From Eutrigla gurnardus (taxonomy: Eukaryota; Chordata; Actinopteri; Perciformes; Triglidae), in the NCBI GenBank assembly GCA_963514095.1, contig OY741285.1, forward strand, positions 18,451,722-18,515,721: 64,000 bases of DNA, written 5' to 3'. The notes below the pieces were generated by a model. It did no database searches. It was not told where the DNA came from and saw only the letters and a program-made list of their open reading frames with translations. Positions 46,260 to 58,269 of this stretch are shown here, in pieces. The position numbers and the translations under genes are program-made. Position 1 is the stretch's first letter. Each line of letters starts with the position of its first letter.

Positions 46260-46841
46260 TACCGTTAATCCTCTAATATAGGCCCGGGCCTTTATTTACT
46301 CAAGTGTATCGCGGCCTAGGCCTTTATTGGAAAGAGGCCAGAATTAGAGACAGGCCCCTATTTCTATTTGAGCAAAACGGACTACCAGTAGAATGAATAA
46401 AAACGAGATTTTGTGTCTATTTTAACCTATAAAATACTAGGTTCATTTATTGAAAAAGTCTCCTCCTTGGCTCTTCAGCTGCCATATTACGGTAAACAAC
46501 ATTTACCGCTTGTCAGTATTGCAGGCTTGGTGGGTTGCCACTAGGAGGATCGACAGGCGCTCTCCTTCATACAATCACGCGCACACTTCATGGCTGCACC
46601 TGATTGGACGATTGCTTTCACAGCTGTCCTGTCTGCTCCCTAATTTCAAACCGACCAACATGGTGGCTCGTTTGAAAACGTTCTCTTATTTTAGTTCACC
46701 GAAATGTGTTTCTGAAAACATTTTATGCGAGAAATAAGCTATGCAGTTGCTGAATCTGTCTTTATTTTAGATCGACAAGGGTCAGTTTAAAAGAGACCAG
46801 CCGATAACAGAATACAGACCAGTATTAGAGGATTTACGGTA
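46260..46841. mobile_element. Non-autonomous DNA element with terminal inverted repeats, class unknown
   Basis: The termini are inverted repeats matching at 18 of 19 positions: TACCGTTAATCCTCTAATA at 46260-46278 and, reversed, TACCGTAAATCCTCTAATA at 46823-46841. If the outer TA is a target duplication, the element is 46262-46839. The left end holds repeated AGGCC/GGCCT words. The interior has a 95-codon frame (46450-46737) with no recognised domain. The size and lack of a transposase point to a MITE-like copy. The TIR does not match the usual starts of hAT, Harbinger or Tc1 elements. Confidence 0.7.
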
Positions 46842-48557
46842 TAATTATTCCTTCACTAAACAAGTGCATTTTAACAACCAAAACAAGTTGAATCACATCT
46901 AAAATTTAAAATTGATTCTGCTAATCAAGATGCTCTAGCCCTTTACCGGGTCTTATTGCTTTACTAAACTGAACTAGCACTTAGCGTAACAATTAGTATT
47001 AACATTTAGCACAAGTTCATCACCAACCAACTTGGAATATGGGTTAGCCGTTAGAAACTATCATCTTACTGTAGCTAGAGATTAGCATTTTAGCTAGAAA
47101 TTAGCAATAACTTTAGCGATCTATTTTACACATTAAACAAAGGCACACTGAGCACTTACGTACAGGGGGAACATTCACACAACTCCGGTTGGTTTTATAG
47201 CAAAAGTATCTGAACATAAACAGCATTTATCATTTATTTTCTCCTCACAGTAGCTAGCAAAACAACAAATTAACATGTGACACGTGTGGCCACTCACCGG
47301 AGTTCAAAGACACTTATAACTTGACAGGAATTGTATCCACAGCTGTTCACAGCTTGCGATCTAATAAAAGAGCAACTAATCAACATCATACGATTGAATA
47401 TGACTGGATTAATCAGGGTTTTAGAACTGCTTGACAGCATGTTATAGCGGGAAATGCTCCGTTCGCTCGTAGAACATCTGCCGTCTACTCGTCTAGATGC
47501 TGCGATTAAAAGTGACCCCCACTACAAAAGTAGGGATCTCAGATCGCTTACTGCTACAATCACATCGTGCCTAGTGCACTCTACTGGAGAAAATAAGTAA
47601 CTGCATCTCTAAATGACAATTAAGGGTTTAGTAGCCCTATATTTCATATGGGTTACACATGCGAGGAAACATATCGGTGAGTACCAACGTTTGGTTCAAG
47701 AAACGAACACAACTCTCCCGGCGACTGGCTTCTTGTTCCACGTTGTTGCTTGTTTTAGGTTAAGGCCTGGCTCGCCTTCCTCGCCTTCCTGTTTATTAAG
47801 TGATTGCTGTATGTCGGATAGACGATGGATGGTTAACAACTTTGTTTTCTCATCCAAATAAGTTTTTCCTTCAGCTGCTCGTGTGTTTCCTCCCCCAACT
47901 GACTTCTTGAAACAGACGAGATTCCCAGCTCTCTGCAATTAATTAGTGAGTGCGGTGTAATTATTACTGATAGTAGTGACGGCCAAAACTATAAAAATAA
48001 GCCCCAGATTGTATATAACCAGGATTTCAGTTTAGTCATGCCAGATAGCAATTAGTATGCATGGCTTTGTGAGTTGGAATCCTGGCCCAAACTATGTTAA
48101 CGCTCCTCTTTACACTTGTCATAATAGGAAAGTAAGTACACGAGCCAGATCGGCCACCGATGTACCGTTCCCGCCTTTCTCAGTGACTGCGCTCTGCTGT
48201 AAAACCCCACACAGGACATCTCCTATAGCTATGTCCTCCTCGCTACCTCTTGGCTGATGGATACGCTACTGCAAGGGAGAGCCGCGGAAGTCCGGATCAA
48301 TCTAACTACTGCTGGGAGCTACTGTGACAGAGATGAGGGGAGGGAGAGACCGAGGACGTGGAAGGAAACCGAAGACAGCGAGAGAGGGAGGGTGAGGCAC
48401 AAAGTAAGACTCAAAACACACAGAGGAGAGGCAGTACTGAATGAACAGTAGGAAAGGGGACAAGGAACGTAGGGAGGGATGCATAAGATTAATATTTTAA
48501 ATGATACCTGTAAAATGTAGTCTGATTAATATTGGATGACACCAATGAGAGTAATAC

Positions 48558-48575
48558 AAAAAAAAAAAAAAAAAA
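48558..48575. repeat. A homopolymer run
   Basis: About 18 A residues. It could be a retroposon tail, but no retroposon body is recognised beside it. Confidence 0.85.
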
Positions 48576-51500
48576 CGAAGGAAAATGCTATCGGTGCTCA
48601 GGTGCAAGCTGTGGTCGCACTGGAACATCCACTGTCTATGGTGCTGCACAGTAAAACACATCTGTCTTAACAAGTCATCTCATCCCAAGCCTTGTTTATA
48701 TGAAAAAAAGAATGGGGAGAGAAATCGCGCACAGTTTCGCTTGTCTGAGGATTCCTTCAGACGAGCAGCAAGAACAGTTTTTATGGTTTAAATGCATAAT
48801 GTATAAACACAATAACAAAACAAAATCACTGAACATTTTAGACTGGACGGAGGATGGAGACGAATTCATCCCAGTGAGGCTTGGTAATGTGCACCCTAGT
48901 GGTTAGTTGGGTTGCACAAGCGTCTGTGGGCGTCACTGCTACGATGAATTTGATTGATGAGTCCAATTCAAACAGTTTCTTTAAGTTAACATTCATAAGA
49001 TTTAAAAAAACGTTTTCCCTTCAATAGAAGGAACAGTAAAAGAAAAACATTGCAAAATTGGGAGAGGTTCTATTGCTATGAGGTCTTTGCTTCCAGAGTG
49101 ACGGCAGATTCAGTCGCCCTGCAAAGGTTTGCTTTGGTTTGAGGGATCAGAAAGGCCATTAATGCGGCTACGACTGGTGAAAAGCGAAGCATTGGTCACA
49201 CTTTATCTTTCTTGGCAGCACGTAGCTCAAAATGCAACAAGGCAGATCAAGGCCAGATGCAATTGGATTTTTCCTTTCTTTTCCCCCAAAACATGCATTT
49301 GGATCTAAAAACATTAACTACAATTCTTCTATTGTTGCACTCAATGAAACTTGACCAAAACTCTGGCCTGTAGGTCAAGACCGTTGGTTCTGCTTGTGTT
49401 TCACTCTGACTGCCATAGACAACCTTATTGATTTTGCTCAGTTTTGGAATACCCATGAGCCCAGAATGAATAACTTCTCCTACACAAAAGCTGCCAAGGA
49501 AAAGTAGAAATGAGGCGATCGGAGAGATTGAGAAACGTGTTTAGACGTTCTTAGATATGCAGCCGGAGGGGGGGGAAAGAAGTAAAAAAAACGTGTTGTG
49601 TTTTGTTTTCTTGCTCGTGCCTAACTGATATCGAATTCAGTTCCTCCTCAATTTCCTCCGCCTTTGGTATCATCCCTTCTGTCGGCATTATGACTAAGAG
49701 CGAACAACGTCAATGATAACACTATCAACCCCAGAAACGTGACACTACAGCATGAGAGAGAGAGAGAGAGAAGGAAGAGAGTGTGTCAATCCTGCTTCTC
49801 AAGGCGAGCCTCCAGAGACACGATGCCTGCAGCTGCAAAGTCAGTAGAATTAAAACAAAAAAAATGTATCAAAAAGGATATGAAAGTATCCTCTTATAAC
49901 CTTGTTCTGTCTCTGTTTCTGTCTACTGACAACAGAGCTGAGTTCTGCCTTTTGAGAGCTCTGATTTCAGTCCATAGTAAGCACAGATCACCATAAAGGG
50001 GCCCACAATGAAACTGCAAGAGCCCATCAAGGCTTGGGTTAAAACACTGGCTCTTCTGAATGGAGAACCATAATCTTGGCTAAATTTGACCGGGTCCCTG
50101 GCCATTGAAGGAAACTCTAAAAATTGCTAGTTTTCTTGAGGATGTGATTTTACTCTCGTCGGAGCAAGTTTACTTCGTGGCGGGTTCAAATTAAATCAAT
50201 GGATAAAGCAGTGTGTGTCAGATTTGAAAATATCTAGACAGTTCCCTATCTAATACAAAAATGCAGATACCGATACATTTTTCTTTTCAAATAATAGAAA
50301 TGTGGCAACAGTACATACATAATTTCTTCCAGTGAAATGAGAAATTCCCTAGAAAATGATTGATGCCACAAAAACTGTAGTAAACATGGACACTGGCTAA
50401 TTAAGCTACAAAGGATATAAAGTTGCGTATTGTTTACTTACATGTCTGGGTCAGTGTCCTGCATTTTTTATGTTCAACGATCCTTCACGGTTGCACATCC
50501 CAGTAAATAAGAATGGCTTCTGTAAACTGGGAGACGTTATAGGCAAGTTGCATCATCACTAGCCACGCTAGCCTTGTGTTGTATGTTTCATGATACGATT
50601 GTGCGCCATGAAGAACGGCAATGCAATATACATCAGATCAAGATTCCAAGCGCCGTTGAACACAGCAGGCCGCACAACTCCTCTTTCAAGGTGTGGACCG
50701 CTCGAAGCAAGTGTGCAGCTGGGGAACGTAGCGAGCTAGCAGCAAAGGCTTGAGTCGTCAATAAACAGACACACACATACACACATGCTGGAGGCAAAAC
50801 AGTGAAGAGATCTGTTTTTGACAGCCATATCAATTTCTTTTACGACTTGCACTCAGACTTTAGGTTGAATGTGCAGGATAGTCTGTTCTTTTAGGTTTTT
50901 GCCGTTAGCATTAGCCACTTAGTTTTATTTAAAATGGTGAGTACAAGCTCACTCCCCCTCCAGTGTTTTCTATCCATGCAAACGTTTTTGGTTTATTCTA
51001 TGGGTTTTTGGAGATTTCCACCATCAATGGAGACACATGATGGAGACACACCAGAAGATCAAAAAAGATGTTTACACAACTATTTACTCGTATACCACCG
51101 TCTTCACAACCCTTTTTCCATTTCTGCATGTTTATTCATGTCTCTTAGGCTTTCCTTGTTTTTTTCTTCATTTCTATCTTCCTCTCTCAATCTGCCTCTT
51201 CTTCCTCTCTCGTCCTCGGGACTTGCAGATGACACAGGGCTCGGCCAGACAAAGTGATTCCACAGTTGCGAGGTCTGCCAGGGAGAGATAGCTTAGACAC
51301 AGTGTCACCGCTGTTAGCTCGATGTAGGCTTCAGAGGGGACGGAAGACCGGGGCTGGAGTGATGAGTGGAGAGAGAAAATAAAAAAACTAGGGTAGAGGA
51401 GAGGTTGTAAGAAAATAGACCTGGCACGACCGAATGATGGAACCAATGTTCAAATGCAATGCAGTTCCAGTATTTAGCATTTGCTTAATGAAACTCAGAA

Positions 51501-51654
51501 GAGAGTAATGTACTTTGTTTTATCCCTTTCCTCGAGCACCTATATTAAATCCTGGAGGGACATTTTCTGGCTGTGGCTGAATGAGATGCACCCCTTCAAA
51601 TAAAATCTGCACTGACCCACTTCCCTCAGTGTGTCACTTATCAAAAGAAATGCA

Positions 51655-51656
<2 letters not shown>

Positions 51657-51705
<49 letters not shown>
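51657..51705. repeat. (CA)n microsatellite
   Basis: Uninterrupted tract of about 49 bases. Confidence 0.95.
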
Positions 51706-51709
<4 letters not shown>

Positions 51710-52287
51710 CACACTTTACTGTCCACTGCAGCCGAGGCCTATACACTTCAGCTTAAAATAGATATTCACACACCACAAGACTTTGCAACTGTGGAATGAC
51801 TGGATATATGCTGGCCCAATGCCGATCCAGGAATAAGTCTTACTCAAGTTTCATCTGTTAACATATCCATTCATCCATCCAACGTTCGGGGATTTCTCCA
51901 GTGTAGTGTTTTATAGATTCACATGGAGGTTACGAGATCTCAAAGAGGCGATGAAAAGAGAAAGAACGTCCTGCCATCTCTGCTGTGGAAGTGTCAACTA
52001 CCGACAGTCCTGCTCAGGTTGAGGCCCATTACCAAGCTTATAAATCAAGGAAAAAGCCAGACTTGTATTTTACTTCATGTTAGAAGGTGTTTTTTGCGTA
52101 TTTATAAAAATTGTAAATTGATTGCACACAAAACAACATCACATTGGGTTCTGGGAACTAGCAATGGGTCTTTTTACACTATATCAGGTGAATCTCCAAT
52201 GGTTTCGATTTGATTACCATTCACCTGTCATCGATTCAAATGCACAATGATTCTCGCTGCATCTCAGTGTCTGGCATCCTTCATGCT

Positions 52288-52510
52288 TCTGAAAAGTGAA
52301 GCCAATGCAGAAGTGCCTTATACTTGCATTCTCTCAGCTTGCCATCAGGGGGTGACTCGAATTCCTCAGTAAACATGCCCCTATGGTCTAAATCACTAGT
52401 TTCAAGTCTTCTTCGTTACAGCATGATCATTTAATCAAAACCGTAGTCCACAAACCAATGGCTGATGTCACAATGTCTACGTCCACTTCTTACAGTATAT
52501 ACAGTCTACG
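52288..52510 (+). repeat. Dispersed fish repeat, copy D (uninterrupted)
   Basis: This copy shows both ends in one piece. It starts TCTGAAAAGTGAAGCC, continues through the CTTGCATTCTCT..GCCATCAGGGGG core, AAGTCTTCTTCGTTACAGCA and CCACAAACCAATGGCTGATG, and ends TATATACAGTCTACG. It lacks some internal sequence present in copy B. It serves as the reference for the other copies. Confidence 0.75.
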
Positions 52511-53306
52511 ATTACTGCACAAGGTCACTTTTATATCAATCAATACAGGCAGTCAAATAAATCTTAAATATTTTTATTGAGAAAGTGCTTTCAAAATCTG
52601 ACCACAACAGTCTACAATATAAAAAGCTGTGAGCCACCCCAGGACATAAACATTACTAATTCAAAACATTAATCCTTCTGCAGCATATTACAAGTATGCT
52701 GTAATGAAAAAAAAAATGGTTTTCACATAGCAGCTCCAAGACAGGGCACTTCCTGAATGCCTGAGGTATTTTACACAGCATAAATTAGCCTAGCGGATAC
52801 GTCCTCTTACTCACGGCTCTTCTACTCTTATTTGATTTAAGTCACTGCATCTTCCAACAAGGTTAACAACACCCCGGTTGAATTTCAGCCTGCAGCAAGT
52901 TTTTACTTTTTCAGCCACACATTGTTGAAACAGAGCAGCTGACTTTGGTAGCGAAAGCAACAAGTCAGGGGACTGCAGAGTGCTGTAACACCACACACAC
53001 AGAGAGCATGTAATCACCTGATTAGAATCTACTATATTACATCAGTTTACAAACAAAAGCGGCAATGGCACAGCATTCATACCATGAAGCATGTTTGGAC
53101 TCAAAAGAAAAAAATATCCCACTAGAACTAGCTTGAAAAAATTAAAAAGAAACAGTCACATCCAGCGTACCTCTGGACGTGGGTGGCATTTATTCTGGAT
53201 GGCTGTAGAGTTTGCAGTTATCTTTCTAGATAGAGGGGGACGCATCGCTTACTGGCACCAGAGGGGGGTTTCTGTGGATTTGACTATACCAGCACACAGT
53301 CTGTCT

Positions 53307-53356
<50 letters not shown>

Positions 53357-54239
53357 ACACGAAGACTCGGAAATGGCACCGTTGCACAATGCCAACTGGT
53401 CCAGTCATCTCCAAGTCATTACCAGATGGAGTCACACGTTCACAGAACACACACGCACATGCACCAGCATGGGTTGGCACATTGGTGCCGTACAGCACCT
53501 GAAACGCATCCCAAAAAAAAGGATACAAATACACACACTCACACACACTGACTGGCACAGTAGTAAAACTAGCACCATCCCTGTCATTTATTCAACCTAC
53601 CTACCTGTCTGGCCGGGTGCGAGGCCGCATGGTTCGGTGTCACTTAGACAGGCATATCAAAAAGTCCGACACACATCGACGCGGCAAATCCCAGGCGAGT
53701 GATGGAATGGAGCTCTAATCTGGCAGGAAGGCAGGCGCTGTTCTGCAGGGCATGGCGCCTGCTGTTAAATCCCTCTCTACCTCGGCTGCCTGGCTGCTGC
53801 AGTGGCACGCTGACCCCTGCCCCAGTTGTTCTGGCACTATTGATGAATGAGGGGGCAGTAGTGTATGAGTCATGCCAGAGAGAGCATCTCGCTGGTGTGT
53901 GCACACGTGTGTGCACGTGTGTGTGTCTAGGTGTAAGAAAGCGTGTGCATGTTGGTGTGTATCTCTGCGTGTGGTACTTGTGTGCATTCACACTACAAAA
54001 AGGAGCAGACAGTCACTGTGGTCCACTCACATGAGTGAAAACTGGAAAACTGATGTGTGCATGGTCATAAAATGTGACTGCCTGTGGAATATGGCTATGG
54101 CTTAAATATCTGTGGCTGCAACGACATTCAAATTCCTTGCTAGCTTTCCTGGCATATTAAAAATTAATATGATGAAAGTTGTTTTTTTCTTCAGTAATGC
54201 TACGTAGGCCTTACCAACTACTTTCACAAAGAGACAAAT
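52511..54239. other. Gene-free stretch
   Basis: No gene recognised. The 203-codon frame at 53091-53702 crosses a GA tract and has no domain. Confidence 0.42.
53309..53353. repeat. (GA)n microsatellite
   Basis: Uninterrupted purine tract of about 45 bases. Confidence 0.95.
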
Positions 54240-54460
54240 TTTAAAGGGGACATATGCTTCTCAGGTTTCAGGTTCATACTTGTGTTTGGGATTTCTACTG
54301 GAACAAGTTCATGCCTTTTAATGCTATAAAAACAACATTATGTTTCTCAAACCGTCCATCTGAATATACCTGTATTCACCCGACCTCGGAAATGCTCTGT
54401 TTTAGCGCTCTTTAAGACATTAATTCCAGTCTGCTCCATTTGGCTTGTGAGAAAAATATT
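54240..54460 (+). repeat. Fish dispersed repeat with TTTTAAAGGGG head
   Basis: Landmarks are TTTTAAAGGGGACATATGCT, then TCAGGTTCATACTTGT, TCTGAATATACCTGTATTCA and TTTTAGCGCTC, in an order I recognise from a common fish repeat. The head next to TTAA suggests a TTAA-target DNA repeat, but the opposite end is not identified. Confidence 0.45.
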
Positions 54461-57400
54461 GTGCACCTTTGTGTAAGTGTGACATGTGATACCAGGATGT
54501 TTTAATACCATTTTAAAAGTGTTATGCATATTTTGATGACTCAGGATAATATGGGAATTGCAATTCTTTAGTACAGGAAAATCGTGACATGAAAAGTTCA
54601 CATCGTCGCATGCCTATTCACAACTTTGACCTGCCGTACTTGGTTGTGCATGCACACAGCTTTTTTGCAATTGCAATGCAAATGCAATTTTCCATTTTGG
54701 ATGTTTTCATTTTATATAAGAATCAAGCACGCCTGGAATAAAGCAGTTTAGTCTCTACCATTCTGACCTGAGTTGGAGAACAGGAGCCCAGATTCCACAC
54801 GTAGCGACGATTGTGATTACAGCAGCTTGTCATTCCTTTAAATTGACTGCATGTTTGACTGCTTCTTTCATGGTCACACATAACAGACACACAAGTAAGA
54901 GAAAGCGAGGCAGACAGAGAGACATTGACAAGCGAGACTGAGAATTAGATTTTTCGTGACTGCCTGGAAAATAACTGGAGTTTACGTATTGACACGTTGC
55001 TGTTTGTGTATCGCTTAATTCCTTTTTCACACTCTCTTCATCACATTTCTTCAATATGCCTAAAATAAATAAATAATCTTGCTTTTAATATCTGCATTTC
55101 CTGGGCCTTTGAACTTAAAGTGTGAAGATTTTTTTTTTATTGCAGATTTTTCATTTACTTGATAAAAGACGCAAGCACATCACAGTTTTTAAACTCTTTT
55201 GACTCGTCTGATGCATCAGGGAAAATCCCCATACTCACATGCTGATGTGCAATGTGTGTTACCATGGCTACTAAGTGATCTTGGATAATTATATAGGAGG
55301 TCACCTCATTTGCGGTTGCCACGAACTCCAGATGGATTGTGTAAATGTAAGAGCAATTTATTTCTTGAATCAGAAATGTCACCAATCTGCTGTCACACAA
55401 TCCTGTGGTCGGCCCTCCTTTTGAGTTTGCACCACAAACAAATCTGTCAGACACACTTGGAGGCAGGCCACACAAGACGGGATATATGTGAACACCACTG
55501 TTAGGACCCCAGGGTTTGTGTCTCTGAAACAATTCATGGATGCAGATTGAATTGTTTCTGAACATTCAGATTGGAGCGTCCTCTGTGTGGAAACACAGCC
55601 ACGCACCTCCACAGGGGGTCTTTCCCCCTCCCCCATCTGCCTGCAGGCCTGTGTCACTGGAAGTGACACCTGTGAACTCCAGATTCCATTCTGATTGGTC
55701 AACTGCAGTGGAAGTTTTGCTTCTTACCAAGCAGACCAAGTTGGGATCACTCTTTCTCCTGCTCTTCCTCTTACGACCTTGACCTGTACACAGGTCTCCA
55801 TTCCTACTGAGATGTCGACCAGCACAGGTCTCATCTCCCTCCCCTCCTCTCCGGGACTTCGCCTGAGAACCAAGCCTGGCTGTTTTAGCCTACAAGGAAC
55901 GGCTAAAGAGACCCCGCTCAGCTGTACCATTACAGTACAATAACCTTGAAAATATGTTTCATTTTTTTAATCAGATAATCCTCGCTTTCTGACTGTAAAA
56001 AAAACAAACATGATGCTGTTGCTGACACAAACAGCAGATTTTGCAGTTTAACGGTTCTGTCAGTTAAACCGTTATGGTACATATTAAAATTTCAAAAAGC
56101 TAAGCAAGATTTAGAAGAGCAGTTTGTCACTTAAAGGAGAATGGCACCTTAAAGGTCAGTCCACCTTAAGTGTACTTGAGCCAGAGCAGCCAGAGTTGTT
56201 GCTAACTTCGGGGCTAATCTTCACTTTATTTTTCAGCTGCTATGCAAATTAACTCGACACATGAACTATTGAACTTTCCGAGCCAAATTATATACAGTAT
56301 GCACTCCTGATGACGCGGTCCAAGTGTTTCTGTATGCATGTGTACAGTATAGTATGAGAGCATACGTGTTAGCCCAGAGCAAGTCAAGTGTGCTTCCCCC
56401 ATTGCTTGACCCTGATGTGGGGCATGTTCACAGGTCAGAGCCAGTGGCCCGGGTCTGGCTGCATTGAGCTGACTGGCCTGAACGCCCAATGACACAGACA
56501 GCTGGTCCCTACAGGCTCGCTGGCAGCAGACTAGCCTTGTGTTTTGTGTATCAGTGTGTGGGCACGGCTACGTGTTTGCAAAAGCAAGCAATATTGTCCT
56601 CACACCAATTTCCCCCTTTCCCACAGACACACCTGTTCAGAAATATGAAGGCCAGGTTGGAGCCAGCAACTGGCACATAAATAAAAAAAATGTCTCCACT
56701 CTTTGCACAAGTCAGCACACGGCCGCACGCTGAGAAACATTTGTCTTCAAAGAGTCGTCAAACAACCACTATGCTGAACTTAATCAAAGACATCGCAGAC
56801 AATAGAAGAACTATAAAACAGCGGTGCTTCCGCATTCAGCCGGGGCGTATTTCTCAGTAGCCCAGAGGGGTTACAGCCCTCAGCTTCAGAAGTCACTGAC
56901 TTCTTTTTCAAAGTAATATCTCCACTTTGTGTCCCACCTTATGCTTTCTCTCCAGTGAATCAGGTGATGTTGGTAGTGAGGAACAATTCATTCGACTCTG
57001 AAATGGCTCCAACAATTGGCTTCTGTGTTAAATTGAAATTCTGACTGAACCGGCTGGCTGTAAGTGAAGAGTGGGTTAAATAGGAGTTCAAGGATACTGA
57101 AACAGCGACTCTGTCAGATAGTCAATTATGTATGTTTTTGCTCTCATTAAATACCTTATCTATAATTAAACAATTGAGTGGAAAGTCTCAACATCTATTG
57201 GAAAGCTTGCCATGGTACATACTTTTCTAACACAACTGGCACATCTAATTTTCAAATTTGTCCCAATACTTTGATATATTACCACAATACCTGGAAAACG
57301 AATGACATTGTCATCGGTTTCAACTTTACTTTGTGTTCAAAACCCATCATTTACTGAGTGAAGTCAAAATAAAAGCTTTGAAAAAGCAAAATAATGCAGA

Positions 57401-58250
57401 AGAATTCTCGTGAAAGATGTTGTAGGAAAATGTGTCACAGAGATGGTGGAGCATTGTTCAGCTCTGCATTGTTAAAATAAGTCTGACACTGCAGGGTGAA
57501 AGACTGCAGCATAATGGGGGTAGTTTTATCGTGAAGAATTTATAGAAATGACTTTGACCATGCCATACGTTGAAAAAACAAGTATCTGCATGTTAGCATC
57601 TCCCATTAGCATGCGGCTTCTCTTAAAGGGGAAACTTAGGAAGTGCATCGGACTTGAGAATAAATGCGGGACGATCGGTGGCATTATTTGCTCAGTGCTC
57701 GGCTGGAGTGATCCATCTCTTACAATGGTGCTGTTAACGGGTGAAAGGAGAATAACAAGTGGGTCTGGAATGACAATGAATAGAGAGAGGTGGCCCTCCT
57801 TATTCCTCCAACTCTGGACTAAACACTGCTCAGGCGTAGAGTCCAAGGTTGGAGTCAGCATTAAGTGGATTTGACACCCGAGTCCCTGCAGAGAGACCTG
57901 TAGGTGCCCAAACCAAAAAGTGAAGGTTCATTAGGAGCTCTCTTTGGCCCCAAATACTTTTGCATGCACAGGTACACACAGGCACACACCCACGCCCACA
58001 TCCTGGCCGCTGCCAGTAAGACTTTTGCTTCGTCAGTAAACAGTTGACCGTCCTTGTCAGTATAATGTTTATGTAGCTGGCCGTAGTCCTGGTGAAGCTG
58101 GCAGAGGGGAGCTGGCTCCGTAGATAAGACCAGAGATGAAAGAGGAGCGCGATGATAAACAATGGCACAAAGCCACCCAAGAATAATTACACCAAAAAAA
58201 TTGAGAGAAAACTGGGTATTTAAAGTCTCCACGGGGAAGATTAGCAAAGG

Positions 58251-58269
58251 GTGTGTGTGTGTGTGTGTT
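58251..58269. repeat. Short (GT)n microsatellite
   Basis: About nine GT units. Confidence 0.85.

Larger units (their letters stand above)
46842..52287. other. Gene-free stretch
   Basis: No gene recognised. Features are an A-run at 48558-48575, AGCTAGC/TTAGC-rich DNA at about 46970-47115 and the CA tract at 51657-51705. Open frames are short and lack domains. Confidence 0.42.

Noticed and set aside
47613..47861. Another signal-peptide-like start (MTIKGLVALYFIWVTHA) before GTGAGTACC at 47671
   Set aside because: The hydrophobic core is short and interrupted, and the ATG context is weak. It is less convincing than the 43624 and 62570 candidates.
53091..53702. 203-codon frame
   Set aside because: It runs through a GA tract (Arg-Glu repeats), and flanking parts show no domain.
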